A stretch of 64,000 bases of DNA from assembly GCF_021389935.1 (NCBI RefSeq), contig NZ_CP089979.1:5623001-5687000 (forward strand), in the 5' to 3' direction. Below are positions 51,998 through 60,365 of the stretch, piece by piece. The position numbers were made by a program, and so were the translations under genes. The notes beneath the pieces are model-generated. The model saw nothing but the letters and a program-made list of their open reading frames with translations, had not been told where the DNA came from and made no database searches. The DNA comes from Fulvivirga ligni (GTDB lineage: Bacteria > Bacteroidota > Bacteroidia > Cytophagales > Cyclobacteriaceae). Position 1 is the stretch's first letter; the number at the start of each line of letters is the position of its first letter.

Positions 51998-52675
51998 TTA
52001 ATCTTCCTCAAGGCCCATTTCCTTAAGTTTTTGGTCCAGCTCCTGAGCTTGTCTAAGACTAGTTTCGTAGCCACGAATTTGCTGATCAAGCAACATGATA
52101 TACCCCATGTACAGGTTTATAAATTTAAAATTTCTGAGCGCTTCTGTGTTCGACTTATTTTTTTCAAAGAAATTAAAATTGTCAAAAAAGAAAGGGGTAA
52201 CAAAATCAGTGGAGTAATCCAGAAGCAACTTTTCCATGGCAACAGCATTATCGAATGCGGCGTACGTAGAAATGATCTGATTACGGATATCTACTTTTTG
52301 AAGCAGCTCAAACTGACCTGAAGCTTTAATGTTCTCCATAGTAGTATTATTAGGGTAGAATTGGGCGAAAGTCATCAGATTTTTAGATAAGCCATAAATA
52401 TCTGCATTGGCCAGCTTGGTGTCTGATGTTAAGACTACTCTCCCACTGTCAATGTCCTGTTTCTTATTTTTACATATCTCGATGATACTTGCCAGGTTGT
52501 CGATATTCTCATCATTCTCTTCTTTAAAACTTTGCAGGTAATTCTTTAATTCGGAATTCTCTTTGATGGATTCATTCCAGGTATTCAACTTAAAGGCAAT
52601 TGTGATTCCTATAATTACAATTAGCAGATCAAGTAATTTAGACTTCCAGTCAATGGTTGATTTATGTTTTCCCAT
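51998..52675 (-). CDS. DUF6090-like single-pass membrane protein
   Basis: This 225-aa protein has an N-terminal transmembrane helix (LLDLLIVIIGITIAFKLNTWNE, ~residues 14-35) followed by a long helical cytoplasmic or periplasmic domain. The helix ending in LNTWNE, with the following helical region, resembles the DUF6090 family, common and uncharacterised in Bacteroidota. A role cannot be given. Confidence 0.75.
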   Translation of the reverse strand: MGKHKSTIDWKSKLLDLLIVIIGITIAFKLNTWNESIKENSELKNYLQSFKEENDENIDNLASIIEICKNKKQDIDSGRVVLTSDTKLANADIYGLSKNLMTFAQFYPNNTTMENIKASGQFELLQKVDIRNQIISTYAAFDNAVAMEKLLLDYSTDFVTPFFFDNFNFFEKNKSNTEALRNFKFINLYMGYIMLLDQQIRGYETSLRQAQELDQKLKEMGLEED

Positions 52676-52770
52676 CTTACATTACAATTAGATCTCTTAA
52701 TCTAATCATTTTCTAACTTTTTTAGAGAGAAAGACATATGGATTAACGAACTATTCTGGACTAATAATAA

Positions 52771-52810
52771 AAAACAGTATTCATTGATTAAAGCCAACGA
52801 ATACTGTTTT
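52771..52810 (-). terminator. Intrinsic terminator after the alpha/beta hydrolase
   Basis: The arms AAAACAGTATTC (52771-52782) and GAATACTGTTTT (52799-52810) are a perfect 12-bp inverted repeat with a 16-nt loop, just after the hydrolase stop. On the minus strand a T-rich stretch follows. Confidence 0.75.
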
Positions 52811-52813
52811 ACT

Positions 52814-53878
52814 TTAATTAGCCAATAAATCTAAGTCCGACGTAACAGAAGCGTCAAGATTGGACAATGATGGCTGACCATTTTGGAAGAAGCTCACTAT
52901 ATCATCCGCAACGTGCTTAGGGAGTCCCCAATGCAAGTTGTGGCCGACCTCTAAATCATCTTTCCCGGCCCTTTTATACGTTTTGAAAAACACTGGGACT
53001 GAAGACTTGCTTTGAGCTTTGCTCAGGGTTGCCTTCACCAAATCCTGATCTGGGTGTTCTTGAAAAATAGCATCATCACCACCCCATATGACCATTACAG
53101 GTCTATCGATGTCACTGAGGCGATCACTATGATCTACATTGGAAAGCATCTCCAATGATTTATACCAGGTTATCAGCGGTGTATTCACCGTTTCAGTATA
53201 AATTTCATTTAAAAAATTCTGATCTGCTCTGGCTTCGGTCACCCAGTATTGCTTTAAGAAATCGGCTACACTATCACCCAAATCCGATGGTGTCAATTTA
53301 TCCAACTGACTGCTCCAATGATCATTAGCTTTCTCTTCAAGAATTTGCTTCCATTCTCCATACAGCATGCTTTCACTTAAAAACTGCTGTACTACAGGGT
53401 TCTTATCTGTACATGTGAATGTGCCAATAAGAATTACATCTTCAACTTTATCAGGCCGAGCCAGAGCAAAATCCTGAGCGATAATACTCCCCATAGAATG
53501 GCCTACCAGATGCACTTTATCTATGTCTAGTTTAGCCAGCAAACTCAGAATATCATTTCTAAAATCGCCTATTTCATAAGACTGATTCTCAGGTACTGAA
53601 GTACTTCCATGGCCTCTTAAATCAGGCGCTAGTATACGCAAAGATGTATCTTGGTCGACTATTTGATCAATCACCTTTTTAAACGACCTTGAGGTATCTG
53701 TATAACCATGCAACAGCAAAATCACCTCTCCTTTTGGATTACCCGCATCAATATAAGCCATAGAAATACCTGTGGAGAGCTGCAGGCGAGATTTAGCCAT
53801 TTCAAATCCGTCTACCACCGGCTTTGTAAAACCGATTAAGACAGACATTGTCAAAACTACTTTTAGATAGAAGTTCAT
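52814..53878 (-). CDS. Alpha/beta hydrolase, exported or membrane-associated
   Basis: This 354-aa protein has an N-terminal hydrophobic stretch (residues 4-20) that may be a signal. Alpha/beta-hydrolase motifs: LLLHGYTDTSRSF (oxyanion HG), nucleophile elbow GHSMGS (S128), PDLRGHG, acid in IWGGDDAIF and a C-terminal His in VGHNLHWG. The fold covers esterases, epoxide hydrolases and others. Its ATG overlaps the preceding gene's stop (ATGA, 53875-53878), so it is translationally coupled with a sterol-desaturase family protein. The partner suggests a lipid ester as substrate. Confidence 0.88.
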   Translation of the reverse strand: MNFYLKVVLTMSVLIGFTKPVVDGFEMAKSRLQLSTGISMAYIDAGNPKGEVILLLHGYTDTSRSFKKVIDQIVDQDTSLRILAPDLRGHGSTSVPENQSYEIGDFRNDILSLLAKLDIDKVHLVGHSMGSIIAQDFALARPDKVEDVILIGTFTCTDKNPVVQQFLSESMLYGEWKQILEEKANDHWSSQLDKLTPSDLGDSVADFLKQYWVTEARADQNFLNEIYTETVNTPLITWYKSLEMLSNVDHSDRLSDIDRPVMVIWGGDDAIFQEHPDQDLVKATLSKAQSKSSVPVFFKTYKRAGKDDLEVGHNLHWGLPKHVADDIVSFFQNGQPSLSNLDASVTSDLDLLAN

Positions 53879-54654
53879 GACTTTGCAGACTGATCTGAAA
53901 CATCCTTAAACATCAGCATATCTTTTATTCTGGCAGAGGCACCATCATAAAAGCCTGTTTCATTTTCAAAGCCTTTAGGATTTTTAAAGGTGCCGAAAAT
54001 GATGTCATATAGCGATATGTCAGAGTAATTATAAGCGTGAATTCCTCTGGCATGATGCAATGCATGGGCCTCTGGTCTTTGTATAAAATAACCGATCCAT
54101 TCAGGGGTTTCAATGTTACTATGCTGAAATACCGATAAGAAGGTGGTTCCCAATATAATAAGTGTAGATGCTTCCGGCGTGAAACCAGCTAAAACCACCA
54201 AGCATAAACTACCCAGAAATGTGAAGCCAATCATATCCATAGGACTGAAATAAAAAGCGCCATAAGTATCCAGGCGCTCGGCACTATGATGCATCTGATG
54301 AAAGACCTTCCACAAATTATCATTTTTGTGCATCGCAAAATGCCAGGCATATAAACCCAACTCATAGATCATAATACCTACAATAGCACCCCACCAGCTC
54401 CCCAAAGCTGTAAGGTCAAACACCTGATACTCGGCCAGATACTGATCCCAGATCATTGGTAAATAAGAAGACAAAAAGAAGAAAATGGCAAATGAAACCA
54501 TACCCCTCAGCTTCCAATTTTTAACATAGGGCAACTGACGTGCAGGAAACAAAGCTTCCCACAACATAAGACTACCATACATAGCAAATACAATTAAAGA
54601 CACCGAATCCAATACCAACTCTATTGGCGTCGGTAGATTACTCAAACTTTCCAT
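53875..54654 (-). CDS. Sterol desaturase/fatty acid hydroxylase family membrane enzyme
   Basis: This 259-aa protein has four to five transmembrane helices and the family's His clusters: H105-x3-H109 (HFAMH), HQMHHS (H119, H122, H123), QHSN (H178) and HALHH (H197, H200, H201). These bind a di-iron centre for O2-dependent C-H hydroxylation or desaturation of lipids. The enzyme acts in the membrane. Its stop overlaps the alpha/beta hydrolase start. The substrate (lipid, sterol, carotenoid-like) cannot be told. Confidence 0.92.
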   Translation of the reverse strand: MESLSNLPTPIELVLDSVSLIVFAMYGSLMLWEALFPARQLPYVKNWKLRGMVSFAIFFFLSSYLPMIWDQYLAEYQVFDLTALGSWWGAIVGIMIYELGLYAWHFAMHKNDNLWKVFHQMHHSAERLDTYGAFYFSPMDMIGFTFLGSLCLVVLAGFTPEASTLIILGTTFLSVFQHSNIETPEWIGYFIQRPEAHALHHARGIHAYNYSDISLYDIIFGTFKNPKGFENETGFYDGASARIKDMLMFKDVSDQSAKS

Positions 54655-54859
54655 AATATTTAATTAGTTAATAAATTATGGTCAGCACCTGCGCAGGATT
54701 ATGGCTGACAAACTTGAGTACAAAACTATATTGGGGATTTACTAAAGCGTAATTATACCAAAGATGTGAAGTTTACCACTAGCAGATAATAGGTGAACAC
54801 CTCAAAAATACAGGTTAACATGAGGTAGACAAAAGATGTAAAATACTGATAATCAAATA

Positions 54860-56521
54860 CTAAGAAATGGATGACAGAAACTCAAACAAGTCGTCTTCCT
54901 GGTTAATATCCAGCTTTTTTCTTAATCTATATCGTGCTGTTTTAGTGCTTTCGGGTGAAATGCCCAGAATACGGGATGACTCTTTGATGGATAAATTCAA
55001 ACGACACAGGGCCGCCACTTTGAGATCATTACCACTTAGGTCTGGATATTTGCTTTTTAATGACTTGAAAAAATCATCATGGACCTGTTCAAAGTGAACT
55101 TTAAAATCTTCCCATTCACTATCCACAGATCTGTTCTGCTGAAGAATCTTTTCCATTTGCTTGAGAAGTTTCTCCTGCTCCTGAGGTTTGGCTGCTTTAA
55201 TCTCTTTCAGCTTATCCTGTAGCTCTTCAAAAATTTCATTCTTCTGAACAAAGTTTAGCGCATATGAGGTGAGCTCCTTGTTTTTATCGTGAAGTTCACT
55301 AGATAATTCAGATTGCTTAAGCTTTTCATTTTCCAGCTTTATCATGGCCAGATCGTTTTCTGACTTTAAAAGTTCTTTTTCCCTTTTACTTCGCACCTTC
55401 AAACTCTTCACCAGAAAAAAGGCTAACAGTGATATTATCCATATACCTCCGATTAGTACCCATTTTATCATGTTGTTGAGCTCATCACTTTCCTTTAGGT
55501 ATTCAAGTTCTAAATCTTGCTCAGTCAATTCATTTTTAAACTCAATTGCTGCCACCTGTTTCACCTTAGTACTGTTAAATAGTGAATCTTTTAAATTAAT
55601 GTAGGAGTCATAATAGTAAAGTGCACTATCATAAAACCCTTGCTGCTTCTTTAGGTTTTTCAGCTCTATTAAGGCCTCTAATTTGTAATGAGAAAGTGCT
55701 TTTTTATCGGCCCGCCCCAGTGCTAACTTCAAATGCCCATCTGACATTTCATCTTCTCCTCGCAGCCTTAAAAGTTTACCAAAGAGGATTAGATTACTTA
55801 TCAACCCATCTTCATCATTAGCTTCCCTGCCTTTTTGGATAGAAATCCTTAAATGATGATCTGCCAGCTCTAACTTACCTTGATTGATGTATAGCTTTCC
55901 TAATCGGTTATGAGCTTCTGATATTCCATAGGCAAAGTTATTTTTAGTATGAATGTCCAGTGCATTCTGGAGGTATTTTTCAGCGTCGTAGTAATAGCCC
56001 TGCTCCAAAAGAAGTGTTCCTAACTTGGTGTAAGTGGTGGCTACCCTTCCTGTGAGATTTAGTTTTGAAAAAATGGTAATCACCTGATTATAAAGCTCAA
56101 GAGCCTTTTCGTAGTCATGTATTTCGGCATATACCATTCCCGTATTTAAGATAGCATTAGCCATACCCTCCTCATCCTTGAGCACTTCATATTCGTCAGT
56201 AGCGGCATATAAGTTCTCTAAGGCCACACGTGGCTGCCCTATAGTCCAATACGCAACACCCAGCACTCTATGAGCAAAAGCACGTCCCTCCAGATATTCT
56301 AATTTTTTAGCAAGCTCCAAAGATTTTTCAGCATACTCGATCGACTTTTTAGAGTCTATAATCCAGTATTCATAGCCAATATGGTTAAGTAAGTCTACTT
56401 TTTGTGAGGATTTAGGGGCAGCTTTAGCTAATTCTTGCTGTAAAGAATCCATTGAAGACTGTGCAAGGGTGTTAGTCTGATATACCAGACAGAGGAGCAA
56501 ACCGATGATTCTTACTTTCAT
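54860..56521 (-). CDS. TPR-LuxR-like transmembrane transcriptional regulator
   Basis: This 553-aa protein has a signal peptide (ending ~NTLAQ, residue 20), a periplasmic TPR array (~25-320), one transmembrane helix (~349-372, NMIKWVLIGGIWIISLLAFFLVK), a coiled coil (~375-470) and a C-terminal LuxR-type helix-turn-helix (DLSGNDLKVAALCRLNLSIKESSRILGISPESTKTARYRLRKKL, ~495-540). This architecture is typical of Bacteroidota membrane-linked regulators that sense outside signals. The HTH fits DNA binding. The regulon is unknown. It is a single gene between the desaturase and CheB genes. Confidence 0.85.
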   Translation of the reverse strand: MKVRIIGLLLCLVYQTNTLAQSSMDSLQQELAKAAPKSSQKVDLLNHIGYEYWIIDSKKSIEYAEKSLELAKKLEYLEGRAFAHRVLGVAYWTIGQPRVALENLYAATDEYEVLKDEEGMANAILNTGMVYAEIHDYEKALELYNQVITIFSKLNLTGRVATTYTKLGTLLLEQGYYYDAEKYLQNALDIHTKNNFAYGISEAHNRLGKLYINQGKLELADHHLRISIQKGREANDEDGLISNLILFGKLLRLRGEDEMSDGHLKLALGRADKKALSHYKLEALIELKNLKKQQGFYDSALYYYDSYINLKDSLFNSTKVKQVAAIEFKNELTEQDLELEYLKESDELNNMIKWVLIGGIWIISLLAFFLVKSLKVRSKREKELLKSENDLAMIKLENEKLKQSELSSELHDKNKELTSYALNFVQKNEIFEELQDKLKEIKAAKPQEQEKLLKQMEKILQQNRSVDSEWEDFKVHFEQVHDDFFKSLKSKYPDLSGNDLKVAALCRLNLSIKESSRILGISPESTKTARYRLRKKLDINQEDDLFEFLSSIS

Positions 56522-56584
56522 GCTAACATAAAAGTAAAAAAATTATAATTCCTCTGGTGAATTTTATAAATAAATTGATTGCTA

Positions 56585-57232
56585 TTACGTGCTCAAATCC
56601 AGAGTAATAGCTCTTCTTTCATTTCTATCTTCATTGCCAGTGACGATGCTTTCAACCAGCTCTGGCATTTCTTCTGGCGGCAGAACATAATCCGGATGAT
56701 CATAAATAATGCTTTTTAAAGGCATACTCTCAAAAATGGCAGTACTAGGATCTTGTACCAAAACCACTCCGTTGTTTTTTTCAATGCATTTACAACCTTC
56801 GGTGCCATCACTACCGGTGCCGGACATTACAATACCAATCATCTTTTCCTGTAAATGACCTGCCAGAGCTGTAAAGCTTATATCAATGGTTTTATTAATT
56901 AAATCATCGTCTTCACGCTCTACCAATTTAAATTTATTTCCCTTTAGTCTCACCGAATGTGATGGCGGACATATGTAGATTTTATTCCCCACTAATTCCA
57001 TATTTTCTGTAACAACTACAGATTCCACAGGAGTAACCTGTGCCAAAATTTGAGGCAATAAACTTTTATGCGATCTTAAAGAATGCTGGATTATGACATA
57101 AGCTTCTCCGCTGGATGCATCTAAGTTAGAAAAATATGATTTGAGAGCCTCCAGACCACCTGCCGAAGCTCCTATCCCGATAACATAAGTGAAATTTTCC
57201 ATAACATGTTTGTTCATAAGAGCACCTACCAT
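56585..57232 (-). CDS. Stand-alone CheB-type methylesterase domain
   Basis: This 215-aa cytoplasmic protein has the CheB catalytic triad: S23 in GIGASAGG, H50 in IIQHS, and D142 in GTGSDGTEG. The receiver domain normally fused N-terminally to CheB is missing, and no CheR, MCP or CheA is in the window. It probably demethylates glutamate methyl esters or deamidates Gln on an unknown receptor; in Bacteroidota such proteins also pair with hybrid kinases. Starts at 57217 or 57202 are equally possible. Divergent from the esterase gene to its right. Confidence 0.85.
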   Translation of the reverse strand: MVGALMNKHVMENFTYVIGIGASAGGLEALKSYFSNLDASSGEAYVIIQHSLRSHKSLLPQILAQVTPVESVVVTENMELVGNKIYICPPSHSVRLKGNKFKLVEREDDDLINKTIDISFTALAGHLQEKMIGIVMSGTGSDGTEGCKCIEKNNGVVLVQDPSTAIFESMPLKSIIYDHPDYVLPPEEMPELVESIVTGNEDRNERRAITLDLST

Positions 57233-57309
57233 TTCTTATATAGATGCAATTACAAATAAATTGCTCAATATTTATGCCTCAAATTATTGTAACAACTTTG
57301 ATGAGCCCA

Positions 57310-59313
57310 ATGAAAACAGATATTTTAGTAAAACTTAAATCGAATCTTCCATCTATGCCCCGGCTCTATCTCATCGTATTGTTCTCATTAATATTCATAA
57401 CTGCCCCATCTATGGTAAGTGCTCAACTATCATTACCTGAAATTTTTAGTGACAACATGGTTCTGCAGAGAGATAAGGAAATTCCGCTTTGGGGCAGCGC
57501 GGCTGCTGGGTCACTCATTACAGTAGAACTTAATGGCGTTCGACAATCTACCACTTCAAACGCTGACAAAAGCTGGGAGCTTCATTTTCCAAAACAAAAG
57601 GCCGGTGGTCCACACTTGCTCACCATATATCAGGATTCAATAGCAGCCATTTCCTTCAAAAATGTGCTCATTGGAGATGTTTGGGTGGCTTCAGGACAAT
57701 CCAATATGGAATGGCAAGTACAACAAGCCAAAGATGCTTCAGAAGAAATCAAAAATGCTCAACATCCTGAAATACGCTATTTCAAGGTTGATCATGCGAA
57801 AAGGACACAGCCTCAGGCTGATGTAGCTGGTGGATCCTGGCAAGCGATAGATAGCAATACGGTTAAGGAATTTTCGGCTGTAGCCTACTATTTTAGCAGA
57901 AAGATTCAAAAAGACATCAACATCCCCATTGGCATCATACAATCGACCTGGGGCGGAACCCCGGTTGAGGCCTGGACCAGCAAGGAGCAATTACTTTCTT
58001 CTCCTGCTGCCCGGAACAGAACGTTGGCCAATGACACCATTTCTGAGGAGCATTTCGTTAAAGATAGCTTGGACTTGATCAGGTTCTGGAATATTGTCTA
58101 TACCCCTGAGAAAAAAGTGCAGAAAGAGATTATAAAACGAAACTATAATGACGAGGACTGGTCCATTATAAAAATGCCCTCTACGCTAAAAGATGGAGCA
58201 ATTTCTTATTACGAGGGCATAGTTTGGCTAAGAAAAGAGGTCACTATACCTCAATCTATGATGGGTAAAGACCTGACCATCAGCCTCGGGCATCCTGAAA
58301 TGAACTACACACTATTTTTTAATGAAGAAAGAATCTGCAAAAATGTGTGGAATGCTAACGAAACACATGATTACCCCATTCCCAAAACCCTGGCTAAAAA
58401 GCATAAGAATATCATTACTATTAGAATGGCCTATTTGTGGGGTGGTGGCGGTTTCAATCCACCAGCAGATGAAATGTACATTTCTGATGGAGATAGCAAA
58501 ATAACCCTCAGCGGCGACTGGAAATACAAAAAAGGTTTGGAGCCTGCTATTCCTGAGATAATGAATTATCATCAATACCCGTCCTTTTTATATAACGGCA
58601 TGATCAACCCCATTATTCCATATGGCATTAAGGGCTTTATCTGGTATCAAGGGGAGAACAATGTGGAAGCCGCTAGCGATTATGCAGAGCTATTTTCGCT
58701 GCTCATTAGTGACTGGCGAATAAAATGGCAGCAAGGTTATCTACCTTTTATATACGTGCAGCTAGCCAACTACATGAAGGAGAATGAAAAACCATCTGAG
58801 AGTGATTGGGCGCTGTTAAGAGAGGCTCAAACCAAAACACTCAAACAACCTAATACTGCAATGGCTTGTATTATAGACATTGGTGAGGCAGCGTCTATCC
58901 ACCCTCTAAATAAGCAGGAAGTAGGCCGCAGGCTGGCATTGCTGGCGGAAAGCATGGTCTACCAGCAAAAAGTACAGGCCTACGGCCCGATATATAAAAA
59001 TCATAAAATTGAAAAAGGTAAGATTATCATCAGTTTCTCTGAAATAGCAGATGGTCTTGCCATCAGTGAAGGGACAGAGTTAAAGGGTTTTGCCATAGCC
59101 GGAGCAGACCAAAAATTTTATTGGGCTAAGGCCGAAATCAGAGAAAACGAGATAGTGGTATCTAGCGATGATGTTCCAAATCCTATTGTGGTGAGATACA
59201 ATTGGGCTGATAACCCCAATGGTAATCTGACCAACAGCAGCGGACTACCTGCGATACCTTTTAGAACTGATGACTGGGTTAAAAAAGAAAAAAGTGGAGC
59301 AGATAAGGAGTGA
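57310..59313 (+). CDS. Sialate O-acetylesterase (SASA, SGNH hydrolase), secreted
   Basis: The start is set at ATG 57310 (MKTDILVKLK), giving 667 aa with a signal peptide ending near MVSAQ; starts at 57244 and 57355 are possible. Family motifs: IFSDNMVLQRDKEIPLWG and catalytic Ser motif GQSNME (S131); STWGGTPVEAW, FIWYQGENN and SGLPAIPFR. An inserted jelly-roll (GxxWLRKEVTIP...ISLGHPEMNYTLFFNEERI, ~290-400) is typical of GH2-like lectin insertions in this family. Members remove O-acetyl groups from sialic acid or other sugars, including plant xylan or pectin. It is outside the PUL, followed directly by a Crp-like regulator overlapping its end. Substrate unproven. Confidence 0.9.
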   Translation: MKTDILVKLKSNLPSMPRLYLIVLFSLIFITAPSMVSAQLSLPEIFSDNMVLQRDKEIPLWGSAAAGSLITVELNGVRQSTTSNADKSWELHFPKQKAGGPHLLTIYQDSIAAISFKNVLIGDVWVASGQSNMEWQVQQAKDASEEIKNAQHPEIRYFKVDHAKRTQPQADVAGGSWQAIDSNTVKEFSAVAYYFSRKIQKDINIPIGIIQSTWGGTPVEAWTSKEQLLSSPAARNRTLANDTISEEHFVKDSLDLIRFWNIVYTPEKKVQKEIIKRNYNDEDWSIIKMPSTLKDGAISYYEGIVWLRKEVTIPQSMMGKDLTISLGHPEMNYTLFFNEERICKNVWNANETHDYPIPKTLAKKHKNIITIRMAYLWGGGGFNPPADEMYISDGDSKITLSGDWKYKKGLEPAIPEIMNYHQYPSFLYNGMINPIIPYGIKGFIWYQGENNVEAASDYAELFSLLISDWRIKWQQGYLPFIYVQLANYMKENEKPSESDWALLREAQTKTLKQPNTAMACIIDIGEAASIHPLNKQEVGRRLALLAESMVYQQKVQAYGPIYKNHKIEKGKIIISFSEIADGLAISEGTELKGFAIAGADQKFYWAKAEIRENEIVVSSDDVPNPIVVRYNWADNPNGNLTNSSGLPAIPFRTDDWVKKEKSGADKE

Positions 59314-59860
59314 GTTTGAAGTGCATGGCCCTATGCCAGATAATGATTGGCAGCTATTCGCCAGCAAGCTGAAAAAAGTGGAACTGAAAGCTAAAAAGCC
59401 CTTACTAAACGTTGGAAAGATCGAGAATTACCTGTCATTTATAGAGAGTGGCACCGTACGTCTTTACATTCCACAAGATGAAAATGATCTTACATTCGGT
59501 TTTGTCTTCGAAGGAGGATTTGTAAGCGCTTATGATTCCTTTCTTACTCGCACGCCATCATTGTATGCCATAGAAAGCATCACTACAACTGTCTTATGGA
59601 GAATTAGTTATGATAATTTACAAACCATTTATCAAGAGACTAGCGTAGGCAATCTCATCGGGAGAAAAGCCAGTGAGAATCTGTTTCTCATTAAATCCAG
59701 AAGAGAACTATCATTCTTAACCCAAAGTGCGGAAGAAAGATATCTGAGTCTTTTCTCCGAAAGGCCAGAACTCATCAGACAGATTCCGTTAAAATATATA
59801 GCCAGTTATATTGGAGTAACTCCCCAAGCATTAAGCAGAATAAGGAAGCGCATTTCTTAA
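59294..59860 (+). CDS. Crp/Fnr-family transcriptional regulator
   Basis: The start is taken as GTG 59294 (VEQIRSEFEVHG), which aligns with the usual family N-terminus, giving 188 aa; an ATG at 59270 is possible. The cAMP-binding-like domain has LLNVGKIENYLSFIESGTVRLYI and SAYDSFLTRTPS. The C-terminal winged helix contains IPLKYIASYIGVTPQALSRIRKRI. These proteins bind DNA directly and often sense a small ligand or no ligand. Its 5' end overlaps the esterase stop by 20 bp, suggesting cotranscription. Confidence 0.88.
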   Translation: MEQIRSEFEVHGPMPDNDWQLFASKLKKVELKAKKPLLNVGKIENYLSFIESGTVRLYIPQDENDLTFGFVFEGGFVSAYDSFLTRTPSLYAIESITTTVLWRISYDNLQTIYQETSVGNLIGRKASENLFLIKSRRELSFLTQSAEERYLSLFSERPELIRQIPLKYIASYIGVTPQALSRIRKRIS

Positions 59861-59912
59861 CCCAGGTTCATTGCCTTAGAGTGTATATTATTCAAATTTT
59901 GTAAGTAAAAAG

Positions 59913-60365
59913 ATGAAACCATTATATGTACTCCTAGGCTCATTTGCTATCAGCAACCATATCATTTTCATAGTTAATAAAACCATGAACTGGTCTTTGG
60001 CAGGCAATATTGCTATGGGCATTATGCTCATTTTCACGGCTATCGGTCATTTTGCTTTCACCAAGGGCATGTCAGCCATGATTCCTGATTTTACACCTTA
60101 CAAAGCTCCTTTGGTTTACCTCACCGGGATATTGGAGATAATTCTGGCTGTAGGCCTACTGATTCCTCAATACAGAAAAGCTACCGGTATAATATTGATA
60201 ATATTCTTCATTCTCATACTACCAGCAAATATTAAAGCTGCCGTTGAAAATATAAATTATCAGACAGGAGAGCATGACGGCCCTGGATTATCATATCTAT
60301 GGATCAGAATACCCATGCAGGTACTTTTTATAGCATGGGTCTTTTTCTGTGCTGTTAAAGATTAA
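59913..60365 (+). CDS. DoxX-like membrane protein
   Basis: This 150-aa protein has four transmembrane helices (about 5-25, 38-55, 65-90, 130-148) and the DoxX/MauE-like pattern IGHFAFTKGMSAMIPDFTPYKAPLVYLTGILEIILAVGLL. DoxX-family proteins are often linked with quinol oxidases or redox stress; no specific role can be assigned. It is 52 bp after the Crp-like gene on the same strand, probably controlled by it. Its stop overlaps the convergent DUF3857 gene by 4 bp. Confidence 0.85.
   Translation: MKPLYVLLGSFAISNHIIFIVNKTMNWSLAGNIAMGIMLIFTAIGHFAFTKGMSAMIPDFTPYKAPLVYLTGILEIILAVGLLIPQYRKATGIILIIFFILILPANIKAAVENINYQTGEHDGPGLSYLWIRIPMQVLFIAWVFFCAVKD

Noticed and set aside
51920-52321. 133-codon plus-strand frame antisense to the DUF6090-like gene
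   Set aside because: The minus-strand gene has a proper membrane helix and family pattern, while this frame does not.
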